Part shown: positions 57,439-64,000 of the stretch, one piece after another
Layout of the letters: every line of letters begins with the position of its first letter
How positions within the stretch are numbered: position 1 is the stretch's first letter
NCBI RefSeq assembly: GCF_014656435.1
Contig: NZ_BNCK01000002.1
Span: forward strand, 489,475-553,474
Length of the DNA stretch: 64,000 bases
Direction of reading: 5' to 3'
From: Thalassotalea marina
GTDB lineage: Bacteria; Pseudomonadota; Gammaproteobacteria; Enterobacterales; Alteromonadaceae
Made by a program: the position numbers and the translations under genes
The notes under the pieces: model-generated
Database searches by the model: none
Told to the model about the DNA's origin: nothing
The model's input: the letters and a program-made list of their open reading frames with translations, nothing else

Positions 57439-58823
57439 TGGAGTACCTTTCTCTACTCATGTTTGTTGTTGTTTGTTTGGTGTTGCTGCTGGGTTATCCA
57501 GTGGCATTGTCATTAGCGGGCACTGCATTGATATTTGCAGGCGCTGGCGCTGTTTTTGGTATTTTTGAACTGTCATATTTACATGCATTACCTAATCGCA
57601 TTTTCGGCATTATTAATAATCAAACCTTGCTGGCTGTGCCTCTTTTTGTGTTTATGGGCGCAATGTTAGAGCGTTCAAAAATCGCTGAAAACTTACTTAA
57701 CGCAATGGCGGTATTGTTTGGTCGTTTTAAAGGAGGATTAGGGATTTCGGTTACATTGGTCGGTATGTTATTAGCGGCCAGTACCGGAATAGTTGGTGCA
57801 ACTGTAGTCACTATGGGCTTGTTATCATTGCCGACTATGTTAAAGCGGGGGTACAACCAACAGTTTTCGACGGGCATCATTTGTGCAACAGGAACTTTAG
57901 GACAAATAATTCCACCATCGATCGCTTTAGTGCTGTTAGGTGATGTGTTATCGAGTTCTTATCAAAAAGCTCAGTTACAAATGGGGATTTTTAGTCCTGA
58001 AACCGTTTCAGTAGGTGACTTGTTTGCTGGCGCCTTAATTCCTGGGCTAATTTTGGTAGTGATGTATTTAATCTATTGTGTTGTTTATGCCGCAATCAAA
58101 CCCGCGCAAGTTCCTCCTTTAACGATTGATGATACCAATGAAATTCTTCAAAACCGTTCTTTAACCAAAGTAATGTTTAGTGCGCTAATTCCTCCGATGA
58201 TTTTAATTCTAGCGGTATTAGGTTCAATTTTACTTGGTTATGCAACACCTACCGAAGCTGCAGGTGTTGGTGCGATGGGCGCATTGTTATTAGCAGTATT
58301 TCAGGGGCAGTTATCTCGGACTAACTTGAAGGCTGTTATGGAAAGTACCGTTAAGATAACGTCGATGGTCTTTTTGATTTTAATCGGCGCCAGCTTGTTT
58401 TCTCTGGTATTTAGAGGGTTTGGCGGTGAAGATTTAGTTCAAGGATTTTTTGAACAGATGCCTGGTGGTGTTGTAGGTGCAACCTTAATCGTTATGTTAG
58501 TGATATTTCTATTAGGGTTTATATTAGACTTTATTGAGATTACTTTCGTCGTTGTGCCAATTGTTGCCCCCATTTTATTAGCGATGGGATTAGACCCAAT
58601 TTGGTTAGGCATTATGATAGCAATTAATTTGCAAACCTCATTTTTAACACCGCCGTTTGGCTTTGCTTTGTTTTATTTGCGGGGCGTAGCGGATAAAACC
58701 GTTAAAACCGCTGCAATTTATCGCGGGGTTATCCCGTTTATATTGATGCAATTAGCATTGTTGATCGCATTAGCGTATTGGCCGTCTATAGTGACGTGGC
58801 TACCCTCGAAAATATATGGCTAA
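57438..58823 (+). CDS. TRAP transporter large permease (DctM type)
   Basis: 461 residues with about 12 membrane helices. Signatures include FVFMGAMLERS, ASTGIVGATVVTMGLLSLPTML, TGIICATGTLGQIIPPSIALVLLGD, ATPTEAAGVGA and NLQTSFLTPPFGFALFYLRG. It carries out Na+-driven import with its small subunit. It starts within the end of the dctQ-type gene and is followed 18 bases later by the substrate-binding gene. Confidence 0.96.
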   Translation: MEYLSLLMFVVVCLVLLLGYPVALSLAGTALIFAGAGAVFGIFELSYLHALPNRIFGIINNQTLLAVPLFVFMGAMLERSKIAENLLNAMAVLFGRFKGGLGISVTLVGMLLAASTGIVGATVVTMGLLSLPTMLKRGYNQQFSTGIICATGTLGQIIPPSIALVLLGDVLSSSYQKAQLQMGIFSPETVSVGDLFAGALIPGLILVVMYLIYCVVYAAIKPAQVPPLTIDDTNEILQNRSLTKVMFSALIPPMILILAVLGSILLGYATPTEAAGVGAMGALLLAVFQGQLSRTNLKAVMESTVKITSMVFLILIGASLFSLVFRGFGGEDLVQGFFEQMPGGVVGATLIVMLVIFLLGFILDFIEITFVVVPIVAPILLAMGLDPIWLGIMIAINLQTSFLTPPFGFALFYLRGVADKTVKTAAIYRGVIPFILMQLALLIALAYWPSIVTWLPSKIYG

Positions 58824-58841
58824 CAAAAGGAAGGAAACTAG

Positions 58842-59942
58842 ATGAAAAATAGATTATTAAAAGCACTTACTTGCAGTGCATTAATACTGGTCTCGTTAGT
58901 AGGTTGTGGGGATAAACAACAGCAGGGTGATGTCGCAACATCAGCAGAGCCAGCAAAAACATATCAGTGGAAACTAGTCACCTCATGGCCAAAAAACTTT
59001 CCAGGCTTGGGTTTAGGGCCTGAAAAATTTGCCGAGTATGTTGCTGAAATGAGCGATGGCCGATTAAAGGTAAAAGTTTATGGTGCCGGTGAGTTAGTGC
59101 CTGGCTTTGAGGTATTTGATGCAGTGTCTCAAGGCACTGCACAAATGGGGCACAGTGGTGCTTATTATTGGAAAGGTAAAATGCCGGCAGCTCCAATATT
59201 TAGCGCTATTCCCTTTGGTATGACTGCAACTGAATTTAATGCCTGGTTGCATTATGGTGGTGGGCTAGAGTTATGGCAGGAATTGTACAAGCCTTTTGGT
59301 GTTGTGCCATTTGCTGGCGGTAACTCAGGAGCACAATTTGCGGGTTGGTTTAAAAAGGATATTAATAGCATTGAAGACCTTAAAGGCTTGAAAATGCGCA
59401 TTCCTGGCCTCGGTGGCGAAGTACTTAAGCGAGCGGGAGCCATTCCAGTAAATTTAACTGGCGGCGAAATTTTTTCTTCACTGCAAAGTGGTGCTATTGA
59501 TGCGTCGGAGTGGGTTGGCCCTTATAACGACCTAGCATTTGGCTTTTACCAAATAGCTAATACTTATTATTCTTCTGTATGGCATGAAACTGGTACTAAT
59601 TTAGAGTTTATTGTGAACGAAAAGGCATTAAATGAGCTACCTAAAGACTTACAAAAAATTGTTGAAGTAGCGGCAAGGGCGGTAAACCAAAATATGCTTG
59701 ATGAATATAACGCGCGTAATAATAGTGCATTACAAGTCTTGATCAATGAACATAACGTAAACGTAAAACAGTTCCCACCTGAAGTTATGCAGGCGCTAAA
59801 AGGTTATACTGACGATATTATTGCAGAGCAAGTAGCTGCTGACCCTATGTTTGCAAAAGTGTGGGCTTCTTATTCGAAGTTTTTAACAAATGCTAAACAA
59901 TATAATGATTTAACATTAAAAGCCTATTACGAAAACCGTTAA
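58842..59942 (+). CDS. TRAP substrate-binding lipoprotein (DctP, TakP-like)
   Basis: 366 residues. The signal peptide ends in a lipobox LVGC, so the protein is lipid-anchored, whereas most P subunits are soluble. The binding-protein fold has WKLVTSWPKNFPG, a LKGLKMRIPG loop with the conserved Arg and the ASEWVGPYNDLAFGF loop. That last segment resembles the 2-oxo-acid-binding TakP group, so a 2-oxo acid or similar carboxylate is a reasonable guess. It is the last gene of the TRAP operon and is followed by a terminator. Confidence 0.92.
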   Translation: MKNRLLKALTCSALILVSLVGCGDKQQQGDVATSAEPAKTYQWKLVTSWPKNFPGLGLGPEKFAEYVAEMSDGRLKVKVYGAGELVPGFEVFDAVSQGTAQMGHSGAYYWKGKMPAAPIFSAIPFGMTATEFNAWLHYGGGLELWQELYKPFGVVPFAGGNSGAQFAGWFKKDINSIEDLKGLKMRIPGLGGEVLKRAGAIPVNLTGGEIFSSLQSGAIDASEWVGPYNDLAFGFYQIANTYYSSVWHETGTNLEFIVNEKALNELPKDLQKIVEVAARAVNQNMLDEYNARNNSALQVLINEHNVNVKQFPPEVMQALKGYTDDIIAEQVAADPMFAKVWASYSKFLTNAKQYNDLTLKAYYENR

Positions 59943-59969
59943 TTGGTTACACTACAGAAAATTTTTCAA

Positions 59970-60002
59970 GAGGCAGCGTGTTAAAACGCTGCTTCTTTTT
60001 TA
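59970..60002 (+). terminator. Terminator after TRAP operon
   Basis: GCAGCGT and ACGCTGC with flanking AG/CT pairs around a six-base loop, then a T run. Confidence 0.85.
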
Positions 60003-60081
60003 ACTGCTCGTACCTCTTGTTGCCAGAACATGAGTAAACTATGCAGCAATTTATTAAGAACAACTTATCAAAGGCAATTCT

Positions 60082-61272
60082 ATGGTCATTCAACCGAAAA
60101 TTCGTGGCTTCATTTGTACAAATGCGCATCCAGTGGGTTGTGAAGCACATGTACAAGAACAAATTGCATATGTAAAAAGCCAACCTCAACCAACAAATAA
60201 ACCAAAAAATGTTTTGGTTATTGGTGCATCCACTGGCTATGGCTTAGCTTCACGTATCACCGCTGCATTTGGTTGTGGAGCAAAAACATTAGGTATTTTC
60301 TTTGAGAAAGAGCCTACTGAAAAGAAAACGGCTTCAGCTGGTTGGTATAATACAGCGGCATTTCAAAAAGCTGCTGACGAAGCTGGGCTTTGGTCAAAAA
60401 ATATTAACGGTGATGCGTTTTCTCATGAGTTAAAAGCGAAAGCAATTAACGTTATAAAAGAAGAACTAGGTGAAATTGATTTAATTATATACAGCTTAGC
60501 ATCACCTCGTCGTACTGATCCTGATACAGGTGAAGTGTATTCTTCTACACTTAAGCCTATCGGCCAAACAGTAACTACACGTAATTTAAATACCTCTAAA
60601 CGTGTTATCGATTCAGTGACAGTTGAAGCCGCTACTGAAGAAGAAATTCAAGGTACCGTTGATGTGATGGGCGGTGCTGATTGGGAACTTTGGATCAACG
60701 CTCTTAATGAAGCTGGTGTTTTAGCTAAAGGTTTTAAAACAACAGCCTATACCTATATTGGTAAGAAGCTAACTTGGCCAATCTACGGCCATGCGACAAT
60801 TGGACGTGCAAAAGAAGATTTAGATCGTGCAGCTGCTGCAATCAAAACATCGACATCAGATCTTTCAGGTGAAGCTTATGTAACGTCTTTAAATGCCGTC
60901 GTCACACAAGCAAGTTCAGCTATTCCAATTATGCCATTGTATATTTCTGCAATGTTCAAAGTGATGAAAGCTGATGGTACGTACGAAGGCACAATAGAGC
61001 AAATTCAAGCACTATTTAATGAAAACTTATATAGTGAATCACCACGTTTTGACGAAGCAGGGCGTTTAAGTCAAAACTACAAAGAATTGGAAGATTCAGT
61101 ACAAGATCGCGTTCAATCGATTTGGGATTCGGTTGAAACAGAAACGATTGACGAATTGACTGATTACGTTGGATATCACAATGAGTTTTTGAAACTGTTT
61201 GGCTTTAACGTTGATGGTGTTGACTACGACGCTGACGTAAGTCCTCTTGCAGAGATAAATCATTTGATCTAA
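60082..61272 (+). CDS. fabV: Enoyl-ACP reductase FabV
   Basis: 396 residues. FabV reduces trans-2-enoyl-ACP to acyl-ACP with NADH in fatty-acid synthesis and is naturally insensitive to triclosan. The catalytic Y-x8-K is Y235-K244 (YGHATIGRAK), the same numbering as in characterised FabV. The cofactor loop is GASTGYGLA, and RGFICTNAHPVGC opens the protein. No fabI is in the window. Transcribed alone. Confidence 0.96.
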   Translation: MVIQPKIRGFICTNAHPVGCEAHVQEQIAYVKSQPQPTNKPKNVLVIGASTGYGLASRITAAFGCGAKTLGIFFEKEPTEKKTASAGWYNTAAFQKAADEAGLWSKNINGDAFSHELKAKAINVIKEELGEIDLIIYSLASPRRTDPDTGEVYSSTLKPIGQTVTTRNLNTSKRVIDSVTVEAATEEEIQGTVDVMGGADWELWINALNEAGVLAKGFKTTAYTYIGKKLTWPIYGHATIGRAKEDLDRAAAAIKTSTSDLSGEAYVTSLNAVVTQASSAIPIMPLYISAMFKVMKADGTYEGTIEQIQALFNENLYSESPRFDEAGRLSQNYKELEDSVQDRVQSIWDSVETETIDELTDYVGYHNEFLKLFGFNVDGVDYDADVSPLAEINHLI

Positions 61273-61301
61273 AAGTTCTAACGATAGAACAAAACAATGT
61301 T

Positions 61302-61336
61302 AAAAAGGCCAATCCTTAGAAAGGGTTGGCCTTTTT
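61302..61336 (+). terminator. Terminator after fabV
   Basis: AAAAAGGCCAATCC pairs with GGGTTGGCCTTTTT around a seven-base loop, allowing one G-T pair. Confidence 0.9.
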
Positions 61337-61642
61337 ATTTGTTAGTAAATTGTAACAACTGAGCTTATAGTTTAAAAAAGCAGCAAAGTCGTAAAATTCT
61401 AAAGAAAAGTATTGATGCCTGATGGCGCATTTCTTAAAAAATATGCTAAAATTCGTGCCAGAATATTTTAACTTAGAGCCGGTGGATGCTTTTTATTAAC
61501 TTTTGTTAACAAAAAGATTTTCTGCTGAAATACACTGAAATCAAATGTTTTTTCACTTAGGTGCTTTTAACTACATGATTTAAAAGTATTTAGGTGAGAA
61601 AATTATTGGTTTTATACTCCCGTCAAAGTAGTGCAAGTGTTT
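61337..61642. other. Upstream region of the nqr operon
   Basis: About 300 bases with no gene. A TTGATG block near 61411 and an A/T-rich TAAAAAAT and TATGCT stretch downstream could form a promoter, but I cannot choose between the -10 options. No hairpin stands out. Confidence 0.3.
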
Positions 61643-62980
61643 ATGATTACAATAAAAAAAGGTCTGGATGTTCCTGTAACAGGTGCTCCCCAGCAAGTAA
61701 TCCATGATGGTCCGTCCATCAAAACCGTTGCTACGCTCGGTGAAGAGTATGTGGGTATGCGTCCAACCATGCATGTACGTGTGGACGAACGCGTTAAAAA
61801 AGGCCAGGTTCTTTTTGAAGATAAAAAGAACCCAGGCGTTAAATTCACAGCTCCAGCTGCAGGTGTAGTTACAGAGATTAACCGTGGTGAAAAACGTGTC
61901 TTGCAATCAGTTGTTATCAAAATCGATGGCGATGAACAAGAAACTTTCACTAAGTTTGCAGAAAATGAGTTAAACAGCATTTCGCGAGAAACTGTTGTTA
62001 CTAACTTAGTTGATTCTGGTTTGTGGACTGCATTGCGCACTCGTCCATACAGCAAAATCCCTGCAATCGATAGTACACCTAACGCTATCTTTGTTAGTGC
62101 AATGGATACTAATCCATTAGCTGCTAACCCAGAAGTGATTATTAATGAACAGGCAGAAGCTTTTAAACATGGTTTAACGATTCTTAGTCGTTTAACTGAT
62201 GGTAAAGTGTTTGTTTCAAAAGCACCTGGTGCAAACATCCCAACTACAGGCAATGAAAGTGTGAACGAATTTGCTGGCAAGCACCCTGCGGGTCTTGTTG
62301 GTACTCATATTCACTTTTTAAATCCTGTTGGTGGTGACAAGTTTGTTTGGCATCTTGGTTATCAAGATGTTATCGCTTACGGTAAATTCTTTACCACAGG
62401 TGAAATCGACTCAACACGTGTTGTCGCTTTAGCCGGTCCAGAAGCGAAAAACCCTCGTTTAGTGCGTACCGTTGTTGGTGCTAGTACTGCTGAACTTACT
62501 GAAAATGAAGCAAATGATGTTGAAACTCGCATTATTTCTGGTTCTATTTTACAGGGCTCTGAAGCAGCTGGTGTTCACGCTTATTTAGGTCGCTACCACG
62601 TTCAAGTAGCAATCTTGAAAGAAGGTCGCGATAAAGAGTTTATGGGCTATTTGTACCCAGGTCCAAATAAATTCTCTGTAACTCGTGCTTATATGTCGCA
62701 CTTGTTCCCAAGCAAATTATTCAACATGACAACGACAACTAACGGTAGTTCTCGCGCTATGGTGCCAATTGGCAATTATGAGCGTGTAATGCCATTAGAC
62801 ATATTACCGACCATGTTGTTACGTGATTTATGCGCAGGTGACACTGATGGTGCACAAGCATTAGGTGCACTAGAGCTAGACGAAGAAGATTTAGCGTTAT
62901 GTACGTTTGTTTGTCCAGGCAAATCAGACTACGGCGTATTACTTCGTGATTGTCTAACCACAATTGAGAAGGAAGGTTAG
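61643..62980 (+). CDS. nqrA: Na+-translocating NADH:quinone reductase subunit A
   Basis: 445 residues from ATG 61643, which gives the conserved [14 protein letters not shown] opening; GTG 61631 is unlikely. NqrA is the cytosolic quinone-binding subunit of the sodium pump. Matches to Vibrio NqrA include [33 protein letters not shown] and a final [11 protein letters not shown]. It starts the nqrABCDEF operon and ends 2 bases before the ATG of nqrB. Confidence 0.97.
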   Translation: MITIKKGLDVPVTGAPQQVIHDGPSIKTVATLGEEYVGMRPTMHVRVDERVKKGQVLFEDKKNPGVKFTAPAAGVVTEINRGEKRVLQSVVIKIDGDEQETFTKFAENELNSISRETVVTNLVDSGLWTALRTRPYSKIPAIDSTPNAIFVSAMDTNPLAANPEVIINEQAEAFKHGLTILSRLTDGKVFVSKAPGANIPTTGNESVNEFAGKHPAGLVGTHIHFLNPVGGDKFVWHLGYQDVIAYGKFFTTGEIDSTRVVALAGPEAKNPRLVRTVVGASTAELTENEANDVETRIISGSILQGSEAAGVHAYLGRYHVQVAILKEGRDKEFMGYLYPGPNKFSVTRAYMSHLFPSKLFNMTTTTNGSSRAMVPIGNYERVMPLDILPTMLLRDLCAGDTDGAQALGALELDEEDLALCTFVCPGKSDYGVLLRDCLTTIEKEG

Positions 62981-62982
62981 TC

Positions 62983-64000
62983 ATGGGCTTGAAAAAGTTT
63001 ATTGAAGATATCGAACCGCATTTTGAAAAAGGCGGTAAACATGAAAAGTGGTTTGCTTTGTATGAAGCAATTGCTACTGGTTTATTTACACCAGGTTATG
63101 TAACCAAAGGTAAAACACACGTTCGTGATAGCATCGATTTGAAGCGTATCATGATTACTGTGTGGCTTGCAGTTTTCCCTGCAATGTTTTTTGGTATGTA
63201 TAACATTGGTTTTCAAGCAACTGAAGCATTAGCTGCTGGTTATTCTTTACCAGATTCTTGGCAAGTTGGTTTATTCCATATGCTAGGTGGTGAACTAACA
63301 GCTGACGCTGGTTGGTTTACAATGATGCTTTATGGCGCATGTTTCTTCCTACCAATTTATGCAGTGACTTTCGCTGTTGGTGGTTTTTGGGAAGTATTAT
63401 TTGCCGCTGTTCGCAAGCATGAAGTTAACGAAGGTTTCTTCGTAACATCTATCTTATTTGCGTTAATCTTGCCAGCATCTATTCCATTGTGGCAAGTAGC
63501 TATCGGTATTACTTTTGGTGTTGTAATCGCTAAAGAAATATTTGGTGGTACAGGTAAAAACTTCCTTAACCCTGCGTTAGCGGGTCGTGCCTTTTTGTTC
63601 TTTGCTTACCCTGCAGAAATTTCAGGTGACTCAGTTTGGGTTGCTATTGATGGTTTCTCTGGCGCTACTCACTTAGCTGCGGGCGCTTCGGCTGTTCCTG
63701 GTGCTATTGATTACAGCATGAACGAGCAGTGGTGGAACGCTTTCTGGGGCCTAATTCCTGGTTCAGTTGGGGAAGTATCAACAGCGGCTATCTTATTAGG
63801 TGGTGCGTATATCCTTTATAAAGGTATTGCATCATGGCGCATCGTGTTAGGTGTGTTTGTAGGTATGGTGTTAACGTCATTCTTATTTAATAACATTGGC
63901 AGTGAAACTAATGCACTATTTGCTATGCCGTGGTACTGGCACTTAGTCGTTGGTGGTTTTGCCTTTGGTATGATGTTTATGGCAACAGATCCAGTGTCAG
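62983..64000 (+). CDS. nqrB: Na+-translocating NADH:quinone reductase subunit B (3' end outside window)
   Basis: The frame runs from ATG 62983, preceded by GAAGGAAGG, off the right edge. Visible are 339 codons of the integral membrane subunit. The covalent-FMN threonine is in [11 protein letters not shown], matching the site in Vibrio NqrB. Several transmembrane helices, [18 protein letters not shown] and a final MFMATDPVS are also conserved. nqrC to nqrF presumably follow. Confidence 0.97.
   Translation, partial: MGLKKFIEDIEPHFEKGGKHEKWFALYEAIATGLFTPGYVTKGKTHVRDSIDLKRIMITVWLAVFPAMFFGMYNIGFQATEALAAGYSLPDSWQVGLFHMLGGELTADAGWFTMMLYGACFFLPIYAVTFAVGGFWEVLFAAVRKHEVNEGFFVTSILFALILPASIPLWQVAIGITFGVVIAKEIFGGTGKNFLNPALAGRAFLFFAYPAEISGDSVWVAIDGFSGATHLAAGASAVPGAIDYSMNEQWWNAFWGLIPGSVGEVSTAAILLGGAYILYKGIASWRIVLGVFVGMVLTSFLFNNIGSETNALFAMPWYWHLVVGGFAFGMMFMATDPVS

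Noticed and set aside
61612-62280. A 222-codon open frame on the minus strand across nqrA
   Set aside because: It lies wholly antisense to a certain gene, has no recognisable domain and arises from the codon pattern of nqrA.
1-64000. CRISPR arrays, tRNA or rRNA genes, prophage or complete insertion sequences
   Set aside because: No regularly spaced repeats, cloverleaf patterns, phage structural genes or transposases were found.

Overview
The window is a gene-dense, AT-rich stretch of a gammaproteobacterial chromosome. The gene content suggests a marine Alteromonadales relative, possibly Colwelliaceae such as Thalassotalea or Colwellia: Na+-translocating NADH:quinone reductase (nqrA, nqrB), FabV enoyl reductase, a TRAP transporter, small families such as DUF3545, and several diguanylate cyclases. 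The genus is inferred from gene content and order, not proven. I see no tRNA, rRNA, CRISPR array, prophage or intact insertion sequence.

Layout. 1-3530 (minus): a lipoprotein, a four-repeat DUF350 membrane protein and a membrane spermidine-synthase-like protein that runs off the left edge. 3644-9742: glnE and hldE with a TcpQ-like protein and lpxL between them on the other strand. 9893-17273: a DUF4336 gene, tolC, and the conserved nudF-yqiB-cpdA-yqiA-parE block followed by cutC. 17288-20027 (minus): a cobalamin riboswitch, cbiA, and a BtuF-like gene interrupted by one in-frame TAG. 20073-24515: a cupin protein, a VOC protein and two tandem GGDEF proteins. 25003-30279: parC, a DUF6942-like gene, DUF3545, transaldolase and yaaA. 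30345-34309 (minus): a FecR-type anti-sigma gene and an STN-domain TonB-dependent receptor, with no adjacent FecI sigma. 34464-41955: srmB, fldB, then dsbC-recJ-prfB-lysS, with the programmed +1 frameshift in prfB. 42107-42419: a hairpin-rich element with terminal inverted repeats. 42396-46025: an acyltransferase and a CIA30-like exported protein divergent from an ECF sigma factor fused to a large membrane domain. 46051-51085: DUF3667, YkvA-like, a 57-residue membrane protein and a CBS-PAS-GGDEF-EAL protein. 51093-56782: an ampG-yajG-bolA-like neighbourhood with a periplasmic cyclophilin, rlmG and an AlkB-like gene. 56914-59942: a TRAP transporter. 60082-64000: fabV, nqrA and the start of nqrB.

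The most unusual locus is 42396-46025. The sigma factor carries its own membrane domain with about eight hydrophobic glycine pentads. The divergent intergenic region holds two mirror-image copies of TTTGTCACCTT-N12-GGCACTTATT facing outward, one towards the sigma gene and one towards the exported protein and acyltransferase. This looks like a self-contained, autoregulated envelope-sensing regulon. Other points of note are the nonsense codon in the BtuF-like gene, the repeat element that supplies the end of the acyltransferase gene, the B12 riboswitch far from its gene, the FecR/receptor pair lacking a sigma, and an attenuator-like leader before parC.
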